A program made the translations under genes and the position numbers. A stretch of 27,880 nt of DNA from an uncultured Candidatus Saccharibacteria bacterium (lineage in GTDB: Bacteria; Patescibacteriota; Saccharimonadia; Saccharimonadales; Saccharimonadaceae), in NCBI GenBank assembly GCA_948514425.1, contig CAOQYN010000005.1, positions 13,211 through 41,090 on the forward strand, read 5' to 3'. Under the pieces are notes generated by a model. That model had not been told where the DNA came from, ran no database searches, and saw nothing but the letters and a program-made list of their open reading frames with translations. Below, in pieces: positions 14,870 to 23,442 of this stretch (within the stretch, counting starts at the first letter, position 1; every line of letters begins with the position of its first letter).

Positions 14870-16198
14870 ACTATATCTCACGTCTAAATCTACATAGCCG
14901 TTAATTCCTGGGACCGTGCCAGTGTCGGTGAGCTGCCAGATAGAGAAAGAGCGAGAATAGGTCGGATGGTCATAATATTGAGCAAGCCAAACTGGATGCG
15001 TGTTGTGCTGCCAGAATTTATCGAGATAGTTTTTGCTACCGTAAAGCATACCATCATAGCCCGCCTTTTTGACGGTCTCGATAAAAGTGTCAGCAATTTT
15101 TTGTAAGGTGTGGAAGCTAATCCCAGCGCGATTAAAATCACTCCATTCTTCCCAGTCGAATGTTACCCCAAGTTCGAGTGGATAGTTTTCGATCTGCGCG
15201 AGTACCCATTCAGCTTGACGGCGTGCTTCGTCAATATTATTGGCACATGAATAATAATATACACCAACTGGTATGCCAGCAGCTATTGCGCCACTAAGAT
15301 TGTCTTGAAAAGTTGTATCTAAAGTATATTCTCCACCGTAGTCCGCTTGGTATCCCACGCGAATAATTGCAAATTCGACTCCAGCAGAGCGTACTTTTTC
15401 CCAATCAATTTCGCCTTGCCAAGATGAAACATCAATACCAATCGCTGTATTACCATTTTTGTATTGTTGGATAACATTAGATATTGGCGTGCCGACATAG
15501 GTAGATGTTCCTGAGTTGTTTTGATTCTGGTTAGTAATGTTCTCTGCTGGTTTTATGACATGCAAAGTAAATGGATGACTAGCTGTATTGCTGCTAGCGT
15601 CGGTAATGGTGTATTCTAGAGCATAATCTCCAGGTTTTTGAAGATCGTATTGGCCATTAATTTTACGTGTCGGATGATCATCAACATTGTCACCGCTTAG
15701 CATCAAGTTTGTAAGGTCACCATCGTAGCCCACGTTTATGGTATAATTCTTTTGTCCATAAATTATCGGCTGGGTGGTGTCGACAATATTGACGGTGAAT
15801 TTTTTGGTGCGTTTCTTGTTTTTGATATTATGATATTGAAATTCTACTTCTACCGCACCAAGCTGTGAAGTGTCGATAGCGACATCGTCTACGATAGAAC
15901 CGTCTAAATGCCAGATAAAATCGGAGGCTTTTGTCGTTGCGCCGAATTCGGCGGTGAGGTCGTCGCTGAGGACTACGGAGGTAGCATCTAAACGACGAGT
16001 CTCCCTAATATCATGAATAACCCAAACTACTAGAGCAACAATAGCTAGCAGAGCGGCACAGGCGAGGCTAAGTGCTAGCTTCCGATGGCGCAGGATAGAT
16101 CCGAGACTTGCAACATGACTTTTGGCAATGTCGACAGTGGGGTTAGTATGCGGTAGTTGGTCTACACTAAGGTCGGAGTCGTTCTTTTGGTTATGCAT
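14864..16198 (-). CDS. Membrane-anchored GH25 lysozyme (muramidase)
   Basis: 444 residues that cut the MurNAc-GlcNAc bond of peptidoglycan outside the membrane. A cytoplasmic tail of about 38 residues is followed by one TM segment (40-62), two Ig-like or DUF5011/HYR-type beta domains (about 70-215), a Asn/Gln/Ser-rich linker, and the GH25 domain from about 250. The active-site residues are seen as GIDVSSWQG (Asp256) and TFDWEEW (Asp348 and Glu350). ATG 16198 has AGGAG, which overlaps the stop codon of the upstream Clp-like gene, so the two are coupled. In an epibiont it could act on its own wall or on the wall of the host bacterium; the sequence cannot tell which. Confidence 0.92.
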   Translation of the reverse strand: MHNQKNDSDLSVDQLPHTNPTVDIAKSHVASLGSILRHRKLALSLACAALLAIVALVVWVIHDIRETRRLDATSVVLSDDLTAEFGATTKASDFIWHLDGSIVDDVAIDTSQLGAVEVEFQYHNIKNKKRTKKFTVNIVDTTQPIIYGQKNYTINVGYDGDLTNLMLSGDNVDDHPTRKINGQYDLQKPGDYALEYTITDASSNTASHPFTLHVIKPAENITNQNQNNSGTSTYVGTPISNVIQQYKNGNTAIGIDVSSWQGEIDWEKVRSAGVEFAIIRVGYQADYGGEYTLDTTFQDNLSGAIAAGIPVGVYYYSCANNIDEARRQAEWVLAQIENYPLELGVTFDWEEWSDFNRAGISFHTLQKIADTFIETVKKAGYDGMLYGSKNYLDKFWQHNTHPVWLAQYYDHPTYSRSFSIWQLTDTGTVPGINGYVDLDVRYSP

Positions 16199-16207
16199 TT
16201 AAATCTC

Positions 16208-18595
16208 CTAGTCTAGCTGTTCTTCAATCATTTGGCGTGATATCTGTACGGTTGCACCGTCGTCAACCGCGCCAGACAGCATGAGCTTGGCGAGTAGGTT
16301 TTCAACGGTCTTTTGGACGATGCGGCGCATTGGTCGAGCACCCATTTGAGGATCGTATCCACGTTCGACTAACAGGAGCTTTGCCTCTTCGTCTAATATT
16401 ACGGTAATTTTGCGCGAAGCAAGAGTTTTATTAACCGAAGCGAGCATAAGATCGACAACTTTAAGCAAGTCTGGTTTGGAAAGTGGCTGGAAGATACAAA
16501 TCTCATCAAAGCGGTTGAGAAACTCGGGTTTGAACTCGCCGGAACTAATGAGACCATTGATTAATTCTTGCTTGAGGGCGACGAGATCCATATTGCCAGC
16601 GACATATTCGCGGATACGATCCGCACCAGCGTTGGACGTAGCGATAATAATCGCATCGCGGAACGAAACTTCATTATTATTGACATCTCGCAGAATACCC
16701 TCGTCGAGCATTTGGAGGAGCGTGGTTAGAACTTGGGGATGAGCTTTTTCAATCTCGTCAAGCAAGACAACACAAAATGGCTGCTTGAGAACGCGTGCGG
16801 TCAAACTTTCCGAATTTTCAGCTCCGTCTGCAATAAGGCGCACAACATCCCCAGCGGTGACATATTCATTTAGGTCGACGCGTACAATGTGATTTTCGCC
16901 ATTAAAGTAAACTTCGGAAATGGCTTTGGCTAGCTCAGTTTTACCGACGCCGGTAGGGCCAAGGAAAAGGAAAGTGCCGATTGGCTTTTTGTCGTCACGA
17001 ACTCCAACTGCAGCACGGCGTAGGGCGTCGGAAACTGTCTTCACGGCAGCGGATTGATCAATCATGCGCTGATGAATAAGTTCTTCCATGTGGAGGAGCT
17101 GGCTGCGTTCGGCAGATCCAGTCTGCATTTTGATACCTTGGGTTTTTTCAATAGCGTGTTGGACAGACTCAGCCGTGATGAAGCCTTGTTCTGGATAGTG
17201 ACAGGCCGTCTCAAGCAATTTTAAAGCGCGCCCAGGCATTGCGATGTCATGAATATAGCGCTCGCCGAGACGGTAAGCTTCGGTCAATGACCAAAATGTG
17301 CAAATTACATTATATTTGGATTCTAAAAGAGGAACTTGGTCTTGCAGGATTTTGAAAGTTTCGTCGTGGCTAGCAGCGGGAACCCTTATTCGGTTCATCG
17401 TGTTCGTAAGTGTACTGTTGCTAGCGGAAAGTTCAAGAAGTTTTTGTTCATCCATGATAAGAATCATGCGTAGACGTCCTACTTCCAAAACGGGTAGGAG
17501 GAGATTGGAGATATCAACCGATCCAATGCCTGATTCAAAGAAAAGCTGTGCATTATCAAGGCAGACGATGATATTTTTCGCGGCGTAGGCTTCATTCAAA
17601 ATGTGCATCATAAGGGTTTCCATTGCGCCAGGACCGCTTGCAGCAGAAATCAGTGAGGCAGCATTTAGCATAAATACTTGTTGGTACTTTAGGCTGGAAG
17701 GAATAGGAGCGTCGGCGTCCATAAGCGTACTAGCAACGGCATCAACGATCGTGCTACGACCTGAACCATTCGGACCAACCAATACGACGTTTTGGCGACC
17801 ACGATTGGAAAAAGTTGAGATGATTTTTTCGACAATTTCGTGATGTGCTGCAAGTCGAATACGTGATTCGGCTGCGCTGGCGCATTGTTCGGAAATGTTA
17901 GTGCCAAAGCGCTGAAGAGTGGGGATATAACCGAAATTGAGGTCGCGCGCGATACCGCCGGTGCGACGATGACGGCGAGCGCTTTTGACTAGGCCGTGAA
18001 GATGGTTATACCAAATAATACCTGTGTAAAGATCGGAAAGTTCAAGCTTCATACGACGCAGTATCATGTCGGACTGAGGATGATTTTTGATTAAGGCGAT
18101 CATTAGCATACCGCCAGAAATTGTCTCTCCGTCAACTTTGCGCCAAATTTCCCGCGCTTGAATAAAAACTGGCGTAATGTCAGAATCTAGTTCGCGCGCA
18201 ATATGTGAAAGACGGTCGGGCGAAATACCAAAACGCAGAGCAAGAAAACGACCACTACGAGTCTGATACAGCCCATTTACGATGCTCTGGGGCGTAGGGT
18301 TACGATCGAGGATGCGTAAAACGTTGCCGGATAGTAAATCGTTGATATTTTCGCTCGGACCCGCTGGAATATGTTTGAGCTCGTGGGCATTCCAAATAAA
18401 AATCATAGTCACGAAAAGCGCGAGTGCAAAAAATAACCATCCTAGAGAATTATGTTGAAAGAACAATACATAGATAGCGATAAAAACGCTAAGCGCTATT
18501 AATAAGAGGAACGAAAACTTCACTAGTGGATGTTGGAGAATTCTTGCAGCACGAGCCTCGCGAGCGCGTAAACTATAATAATTAAACTGATCCAT
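16208..18595 (-). CDS. Membrane-anchored Clp-like double AAA+ ATPase with degenerate D1
   Basis: 795 residues from ATG 18595; the longer frame to 18661 is rejected because this ATG has GAGG upstream and overlaps the previous stop as TGATG. Two TM segments (about 25-45 and 50-69) are followed by a Clp N-like region (about 95-200). AAA+ D1 has Walker A GPNGSGRS (274-281, Arg instead of Lys) and Walker B ending in LDN (346-348) instead of DE, so it is probably unable to hydrolyse ATP. D2 is intact: GPTGVGKT (546-553), LLDEIEKAHP (611-620), NRFDE (694-698). There is no ClpB-type middle domain, and the D2 segment that normally has GYVG reads ADGAENSE, so the usual substrate-pulling loop is missing. 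Partner and substrate are unknown. Confidence 0.88.
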   Translation of the reverse strand: MDQFNYYSLRAREARAARILQHPLVKFSFLLLIALSVFIAIYVLFFQHNSLGWLFFALALFVTMIFIWNAHELKHIPAGPSENINDLLSGNVLRILDRNPTPQSIVNGLYQTRSGRFLALRFGISPDRLSHIARELDSDITPVFIQAREIWRKVDGETISGGMLMIALIKNHPQSDMILRRMKLELSDLYTGIIWYNHLHGLVKSARRHRRTGGIARDLNFGYIPTLQRFGTNISEQCASAAESRIRLAAHHEIVEKIISTFSNRGRQNVVLVGPNGSGRSTIVDAVASTLMDADAPIPSSLKYQQVFMLNAASLISAASGPGAMETLMMHILNEAYAAKNIIVCLDNAQLFFESGIGSVDISNLLLPVLEVGRLRMILIMDEQKLLELSASNSTLTNTMNRIRVPAASHDETFKILQDQVPLLESKYNVICTFWSLTEAYRLGERYIHDIAMPGRALKLLETACHYPEQGFITAESVQHAIEKTQGIKMQTGSAERSQLLHMEELIHQRMIDQSAAVKTVSDALRRAAVGVRDDKKPIGTFLFLGPTGVGKTELAKAISEVYFNGENHIVRVDLNEYVTAGDVVRLIADGAENSESLTARVLKQPFCVVLLDEIEKAHPQVLTTLLQMLDEGILRDVNNNEVSFRDAIIIATSNAGADRIREYVAGNMDLVALKQELINGLISSGEFKPEFLNRFDEICIFQPLSKPDLLKVVDLMLASVNKTLASRKITVILDEEAKLLLVERGYDPQMGARPMRRIVQKTVENLLAKLMLSGAVDDGATVQISRQMIEEQLD

Positions 18596-18972
18596 CAAAA
18601 CCTCACTTGAATCAATGCGCAGAACAGACAAACTACGATCAAAAAAGGTGTAAGTGGCCAAAGTACTGCTATGATAGCACCAAAGATAGCTCGTAGAATG
18701 ATCACGATCGTACCGACAACGAGCAAGAAAAGGCGCACGATCGTACCAATAACGCGCGAAAAAAGTCGGTCAATAAGCGCAGAGAATTTAGTGCTAAGGT
18801 CGGAGCTTACGATTTGACCGGCAGAAATTTGGCGAAAAGGAGCAAAAAGGTGGCGTACGAGCAGTCCTACTGAAAAAAAGTCGACTGCGTTTTTGAGTTG
18901 GTCGATAAAATGGCGGAGGTAGAGATGCCAACCACGAGTGTACCACCATTGAAACATTCCAAGTATAAGCAT
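18595..18972 (-). CDS. Small membrane protein, unknown, partner of the Clp-like ATPase
   Basis: 125 residues. The first half is amphipathic and aromatic (MFQWWYTRGW, then a helix with LVRHLFAPFRQ); the second half is two long hydrophobic segments (about 73-97 and 98-123). I do not recognise the family. Its stop overlaps the start of the Clp-like ATPase (TGATG), which implies translation together and a shared function at the membrane. The ATG at 18972 lies 8 nt after TATAAT (18986-18981) with no Shine-Dalgarno. A second in-frame ATG five codons later (MFQWW) may be the real start. Confidence 0.75.
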   Translation of the reverse strand: MLILGMFQWWYTRGWHLYLRHFIDQLKNAVDFFSVGLLVRHLFAPFRQISAGQIVSSDLSTKFSALIDRLFSRVIGTIVRLFLLVVGTIVIILRAIFGAIIAVLWPLTPFLIVVCLFCALIQVRF

Positions 18973-18980
18973 ATGAAATT

Positions 18981-18986
18981 ATTATA
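18981..18986 (-). promoter_or_regulatory. -10 box formed from the TetR stop codon
   Basis: TATAAT, in which TAA is the stop of the tetR-like gene (…GTA TAA T…). Eight nt separate it from ATG 18972. A separate promoter for the membrane protein/Clp/GH25 operon. Confidence 0.45.
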
Positions 18987-19635
18987 CAGGATATGTTCGA
19001 TCTAGGCTAGATTTGCTAGGAAGAGTTTGCGAACGAACAAGTTGACGAATAGCATCAAAGAGATATGGTTTGTAGACGGCAAGCTCAAATGGTTCGGAGC
19101 TCATAATGCAAGAAAAACAAGTTGATCCAGCAAGCTCGATAACCATATACAAAAGTACCTTGGGATTTTTTAGCTTAATACCGCTACGCTCAGCTCCTTG
19201 GATTAAAATTTGAAGGACATTAGTATGTTGATCAGCAAAGAATTCACCAATCTTTTGGCCGAAAACACCTAGCGAAAGGTCTTTTTCGATCAGCTTGAGC
19301 GCTTTTTGATTTTGCGCGAGAATATCTGTCACGTAATCAACAACGAAAATAATCTGGTCTTCAAACGTAGTAATATCAGTCTGGTAAAGAGCACTCAGCG
19401 CACGTTGAAAAAGCTCGTTGGATTTTTGAGTAATGAGGCAACGACGCAGGTCATCCTTGTCGCGAAAATAAAGGTAGAAAGTTCCCTTTGCGACGCCAGC
19501 GCAATTGACGATTTCTTGAACCGAAACTGCATCGAAACCTTGTTCGAGAAAGAGCTGATAGGCGGCATCAAGCAGACGATTATTTTTGGTAATTTGATTG
19601 CCTCGACGCTTCCCTACTTGATGTAATAAACTCAT
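18982..19635 (-). CDS. TetR family repressor of the divergent MMPL exporter
   Basis: 217 residues. The HTH lies in about residues 17-63 (LLDAAYQLFLEQGFDAVSVQEIV, then AGVAKGTFYLYFRDKDDL, a clear TetR signature). The C-terminal part is a helical ligand and dimer domain. Divergent to the exporter genes, with two identical inverted-repeat operators in the 174-bp gap, so it very likely represses the exporter and perhaps itself. The inducer is unknown. ATG 19635 lies 7 nt after TATAAT and has no Shine-Dalgarno. Confidence 0.9.
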   Translation of the reverse strand: MSLLHQVGKRRGNQITKNNRLLDAAYQLFLEQGFDAVSVQEIVNCAGVAKGTFYLYFRDKDDLRRCLITQKSNELFQRALSALYQTDITTFEDQIIFVVDYVTDILAQNQKALKLIEKDLSLGVFGQKIGEFFADQHTNVLQILIQGAERSGIKLKNPKVLLYMVIELAGSTCFSCIMSSEPFELAVYKPYLFDAIRQLVRSQTLPSKSSLDRTYPV

Positions 19636-19642
19636 GTTTTAT

Positions 19643-19671
19643 ATTATAGCCCCTAAAGATGTGAGAGTAAA
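19643..19671 (-). promoter_or_regulatory. Promoter of the tetR-like gene
   Basis: TTTACT (19671-19666), 17-nt spacer, TATAAT (19648-19643), then 7 nt to ATG 19635. Predicts a leaderless mRNA. Confidence 0.65.
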
Positions 19672-19689
19672 GAGCTTAATGTAGTGACA

Positions 19690-19711
19690 AAAAATGACTA
19701 TTGGTCATAAA
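19690..19711 (+). promoter_or_regulatory. TetR operator O1
   Basis: First copy of a 22-bp exact direct repeat whose core ATGAC-N5-GTCAT (19694-19708) is an inverted repeat. It ends 5 bp before the -35 box of the exporter promoter. Confidence 0.75.
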
Positions 19712-19716
19712 ATATC

Positions 19717-19745
19717 TTGACAGTCTCATTTTACAGCGATAAAAT
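19717..19745 (+). promoter_or_regulatory. Promoter of the MMPL exporter operon
   Basis: TTGACA (19717-19722), 17-nt spacer, TAAAAT (19740-19745). Predicted start near 19752. Flanked on both sides by the identical operators. Confidence 0.75.
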
Positions 19746-19754
19746 TGGATAAAT

Positions 19755-19776
19755 AAAAATGACTATTGGTCATAAA
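19755..19776 (+). promoter_or_regulatory. TetR operator O2
   Basis: Second copy of the 22-bp repeat, 65 bp downstream of the first, covering about +4 to +25 of the transcript. It contains the ATG at 19759 that would otherwise be read as the gene start. Confidence 0.75.
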
Positions 19777-19809
19777 TTACAAATAAACGTTAGTTGTATG
19801 GAAGGATTT

Positions 19810-21891
19810 ATGCAGAAAATTAGTGACTTTATCTGTCGGCACCGTTGGGCAATTGTACTATCCTCAATCTTGCTGATGATACCAGCAGTTTTAGGATATT
19901 TAGCAACGAAAATCAATTATGATCTTTTGGTTTACTTGCCTTCAGATATTGAAACGATAAAAGGGCAAGAAATTATGACCGAAGAATTTGGTACGGGTGC
20001 ATTTTCGGTGGCGGTTTTGGAAAATATGCCGACAAAAGAAACGTTGAAACTGGAAGATGAAATTCGCGAAGTTGAGAGTGTAAAACAGGTTTTAAGTTTG
20101 GCGGATTTGACGGGAACGACAATCCCGATAGATTTTTTGCCAAGCGAGGTAAGAGAAAAGGCGACACATGATAACACTCAACTGATGTTGATTACTTTTG
20201 CAAATGGAACAAGTGATGATTTAACATTAGCAGCAGTAGAGGAAATTCGGGAAATTACCGCTGAAAGGTGCTTGATTGGCGGTATGAGTGCGATGGTACT
20301 GGATACGAAAATTTTATTTAAGAGCGAAACTATCTTATATGTTGGGATTGCGGTTCTACTATCGTTGATAATATTGTTACTTTGCTTGGATTCTTTTGTG
20401 GTACCGTTTTTGTTGCTCGGAAGTATCGGAATGGCTTTGCTGTTCAATATGGGGACAAACTTCTTTTTGGGTGAGATTTCCTATATTACACAGGCAATCA
20501 GTGCGGTTTTGCAGCTTGGAGTGACAATGGATTTTTCGATTTTTCTATATCATAAATATGAAACGGCGAAGAAATATAATAAGGACCGCTTAAAGGCGAT
20601 GAGTATAGCGATTCAGGAAACAACAACGTCGGTTGTAGGAAGTGCGTTGACAACATTCGCAGGGTTCTTGGCATTATGTACGATGAGTCTAACACTCGGC
20701 ACTGATATTGGAGTCGTAATGGCAAAAGGTGTGGTACTCGGAGTCATCTGTGCGATTACAGCCTTCCCTGCGTTACTGCTAGTTTGCGAAAAGTGGATTG
20801 AGAAGACGAAGCATAAGGTGTTTATTCCTGAATTTAGAAGAATAGCTGACTTTATTATCGAAAAGCGGAAAATCATTTTGGCAATTTTCTTAGTACTCTT
20901 AGTTCCTGCTTATATTACCCAAAGTAAGACCGAAGTTTACTACAAGCTTGATTCGTCAATTCCGGAAAATTACGAATACACAAAAGCGATGGCGGCGTTG
21001 CGCGAAGATTACGGTATGGAGTCACAAATGATGATCTTGACACGAAACGAAATGAGCGAGGCGACGGTCAGTGAAATGGTGAAAGAAATTGAAAGACTAG
21101 ATGGGGTGGACGCTGTGATAGGCGCAAATACGCTCACAAGTTATGGAATTTCGGCAGAAATTTTGAGTAGCGATCTGAAGTCGGTAATGGAAACAGAAAA
21201 TTATTCAATGATGATCGTGTTGTCGAGCTATGGGATTGCGACTGACGAGCTGAATAGTCAAATCACAAAAATTAATGAGATTGTTGATGCACGAGATGAA
21301 GGAGCCATCGTAGCAGGTGAGGGGCCATTGATGAAAGATTTAGTTGAGACTTCGGATCGAGATTTTACTAATGTGAATTTCGTCTCGATTGGTGTGATTT
21401 TTATAATAATGATGTTGGTTCTAAAATCGATTTCCCTACCAGTTTTGTTGATGTCGGCGATTGAGTTTGCAATTTTCTTAAACCTTGGATGCGCATTTTT
21501 AACAGGAACGGAAATTCCGTTCATTGCATCGATTGTGATTGGCACTATACAACTTGGAGCAACGATTGACTATGCGATTTTGCTCACAACAAAATATCTC
21601 GAAAAAAGAAGGGGCGGCGAGGATAAACTTAATGCAGCAAAAATCGCATTGCGAAGTTCGATTCAACCGATTTTTATCAGTGCAATGTGTTTCTTTGGTG
21701 CGACCATTGGCGTAGGACTGTACTCGCAGATTGATATGATCGGCTCACTGTGTACACTGATTGCGCGTGGTGCAATTATAAGTATGGTGATAGTTGTGAC
21801 GGTAGTACCAGCTTTATTAGTATCATGTGATGGGTTAATTCAAAAAACGACGCTGGGTTTTAAACAATTATCAGAAAAAGGCAATAGATAG
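19810..21891 (+). CDS. MMPL/RND-family exporter
   Basis: 693 residues, two homologous halves with about 12 TM segments in all. Each half begins with one TM segment and a large extracytoplasmic loop (about 35-170 and 372-515), followed by a cluster of TM segments. The RND/MMPL TM4 and TM10 motifs are visible as GVTMDFSIFLYHKYE (from Gly237) and GATIDYAILLTTKY (from Gly583), with the Asp expected to carry protons. Probably exports lipids, drugs or amphipathic compounds; the substrate is unknown. ATG 19810 is chosen because GGAAGGA lies 3 nt upstream, whereas the in-frame ATG at 19759 lies inside an operator. In an operon with the next gene (11-nt gap) and under the divergent TetR repressor. Such TetR-MMPL-partner sets are common in Firmicutes, so the cassette may have been transferred. 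Confidence 0.92.
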   Translation: MQKISDFICRHRWAIVLSSILLMIPAVLGYLATKINYDLLVYLPSDIETIKGQEIMTEEFGTGAFSVAVLENMPTKETLKLEDEIREVESVKQVLSLADLTGTTIPIDFLPSEVREKATHDNTQLMLITFANGTSDDLTLAAVEEIREITAERCLIGGMSAMVLDTKILFKSETILYVGIAVLLSLIILLLCLDSFVVPFLLLGSIGMALLFNMGTNFFLGEISYITQAISAVLQLGVTMDFSIFLYHKYETAKKYNKDRLKAMSIAIQETTTSVVGSALTTFAGFLALCTMSLTLGTDIGVVMAKGVVLGVICAITAFPALLLVCEKWIEKTKHKVFIPEFRRIADFIIEKRKIILAIFLVLLVPAYITQSKTEVYYKLDSSIPENYEYTKAMAALREDYGMESQMMILTRNEMSEATVSEMVKEIERLDGVDAVIGANTLTSYGISAEILSSDLKSVMETENYSMMIVLSSYGIATDELNSQITKINEIVDARDEGAIVAGEGPLMKDLVETSDRDFTNVNFVSIGVIFIIMMLVLKSISLPVLLMSAIEFAIFLNLGCAFLTGTEIPFIASIVIGTIQLGATIDYAILLTTKYLEKRRGGEDKLNAAKIALRSSIQPIFISAMCFFGATIGVGLYSQIDMIGSLCTLIARGAIISMVIVVTVVPALLVSCDGLIQKTTLGFKQLSEKGNR

Positions 21892-21902
21892 AAAGGAGAT
21901 TT

Positions 21903-23396
21903 ATGAAAAAATATCAGAAAAATATTATTGGGCTGACAATCGCAGGAGTGGCGGCATTAATGCCAGCTGGTGCGACTTATGCGTTAACACAAGATGAGAC
22001 TGTATATGTAAAGCTCGGGAGTAATGGCACAGTGTATGAAACATCGGTCGTAGAACATTTAAAAAACGAAAAGAAAGACTATCAATTATTTGATAAAACT
22101 ACTTTGCGCGATGTTGAGAATTTGAACGGATTTGAAAGTTTCGTAGTTGAAGATGGAAGAGTAATTTGGAATGCGGACGGCGAGGATATTTATTATCGCG
22201 GCAAGACACAGCAAGAGCTGCCGGTGCAAATGTCTGTAACTTACAAGCTGAACGGCGAGACGAAAACATTGGATGAAATTGTTGGAAAATCGGGCAAAAT
22301 TGAGGTGAGCTATAAGTTTAAGAATTTGTCACAAGTCAACGAAATGTATACGCCTTTCGTCGCTGCACTAACGACAACTTTCAAGGAAAGTGCAGTATCG
22401 GGGCTTAATGTTTCGAATGGGACAGTGGAGAGTAATGGGCGAACGCTCGCAGTAGCGGCAGTGGCTGCGCCGGGGCTATATGAAAGTTTGGGGATTGAAG
22501 AACTAAAAGGCACGGACGAGATTACGCTGAAATTCGAGACGGAGAAGTTTGAAATGAATGATGTCTACGCGGTTGTGACGCCAAAACTATTGGATAGTGA
22601 GGATTTGAAAGTTTTCGCGGAGCTGGATACTTTGTCAGAAAGCGCAAATATACTGGCGAGCAGTAGTAAGCAACTTGTGAACGGAAGTACACGGTTGAAT
22701 ACTGGGCTGGGTGAACTACGGTCAGGAATTATCGCGGCGAAACAGCAAGTTGGAGCATTCGCGGTGAATATCGATAACGCGACAATGACGCAGATTAAAA
22801 ACGTTGCAGCTACGTCAGCCGAGCAAGCCGTCGAAGCGAAACGAGCGGAAGTAGCGGCAGGAGTTGATCTGCAACTCGCTAGCAGCGCAGAGTTGCAAAG
22901 TGCATTACACCTACAAGCCGAGGTGATGTGTGCACAGATGGCGGGTGGGAATTGCCCGGACGCGCAGGTACAAGCCGTAGAGGCACAGTTGGTAGCTGGA
23001 GTAAAAAAACAGTTGGTTGAAAGCTCAATGGCATTAGCAAAGCAAACGGCGCGCGAGACGGCGAGCACTACAGCAGAGCAGGTCGCGCTGCAAGTCGCGA
23101 GTGCGACTCAGACGAAAGTCGTGCCGGTGGTCTCGGGGGCACTTGATACGATTCTGAATGGAGTAAATCAAATTGCGCAGGGGGCAAGAGAGTTGAACGC
23201 TGGGATGACGAAATTTGACCAAGAAGGCATTCAGCCTTTGACGGATTTCGTGAATGGCAAAATCAAAGTTACTGCTAACAAAGTCGAGAAGTTAATGCGA
23301 CTAGCAGATGATTATCAAAGTTATGCGGGGATCGCCGACGATGCCAAAGGCGAAACGAAATTTATTCTGATGATTGAAGGCAAGAAGGCAGAATAA
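21903..23396 (+). CDS. Exported coiled-coil partner of the MMPL exporter, function unknown
   Basis: 497 residues. Signal peptide about 1-28 (Lys-rich start, hydrophobic core, ATYA-LTQ). A beta-rich region follows (about 30-235), then a long helical Ala/Gln/Glu-rich part (about 240-440) with the LNTGLGELRSGI and LDTILNGVNQIAQGARELNAGM repeats typical of YhgE/Pip-like proteins. The end reads DYQSYAGI…KFILMIEGKKAE, with no C-terminal TM segment. Two Cys (343 and 351) could form a small disulfide loop. Good Shine-Dalgarno (AAAGGAG) before ATG 21903. As I recall, this type of protein often follows MMPL genes in Firmicutes, which suggests an extracytoplasmic partner of the exporter. Confidence 0.75.
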   Translation: MKKYQKNIIGLTIAGVAALMPAGATYALTQDETVYVKLGSNGTVYETSVVEHLKNEKKDYQLFDKTTLRDVENLNGFESFVVEDGRVIWNADGEDIYYRGKTQQELPVQMSVTYKLNGETKTLDEIVGKSGKIEVSYKFKNLSQVNEMYTPFVAALTTTFKESAVSGLNVSNGTVESNGRTLAVAAVAAPGLYESLGIEELKGTDEITLKFETEKFEMNDVYAVVTPKLLDSEDLKVFAELDTLSESANILASSSKQLVNGSTRLNTGLGELRSGIIAAKQQVGAFAVNIDNATMTQIKNVAATSAEQAVEAKRAEVAAGVDLQLASSAELQSALHLQAEVMCAQMAGGNCPDAQVQAVEAQLVAGVKKQLVESSMALAKQTARETASTTAEQVALQVASATQTKVVPVVSGALDTILNGVNQIAQGARELNAGMTKFDQEGIQPLTDFVNGKIKVTANKVEKLMRLADDYQSYAGIADDAKGETKFILMIEGKKAE

Positions 23397-23403
23397 AAAT
23401 CGG

Positions 23404-23439
23404 AGCGGTTCTTACCGATCAAGTAGGAACCGCTTTTTT
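23404..23439. terminator. Rho-independent terminator, likely bidirectional
   Basis: Perfect 8-bp stem AGCGGTTC (23404-23411) with GAACCGCT (23427-23434) followed by six T on the plus strand. On the minus strand, five T follow 3 nt after the stem. It sits between convergent genes (exporter partner and ABC-F). Confidence 0.85.
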
Positions 23440-23442
23440 GAA

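Noticed and set aside
19759..19809. Longer N-terminus of the MMPL exporter from ATG 19759
   Set aside because: This ATG lies within operator O2 and has no ribosome site; ATG 19810 has GGAAGGA and starts at the first TM helix.
22565..23068. 167-codon minus-strand frame rich in Cys, Ala and Thr
   Set aside because: Shadow of the Ala/Gln-rich helical part of the exporter partner.
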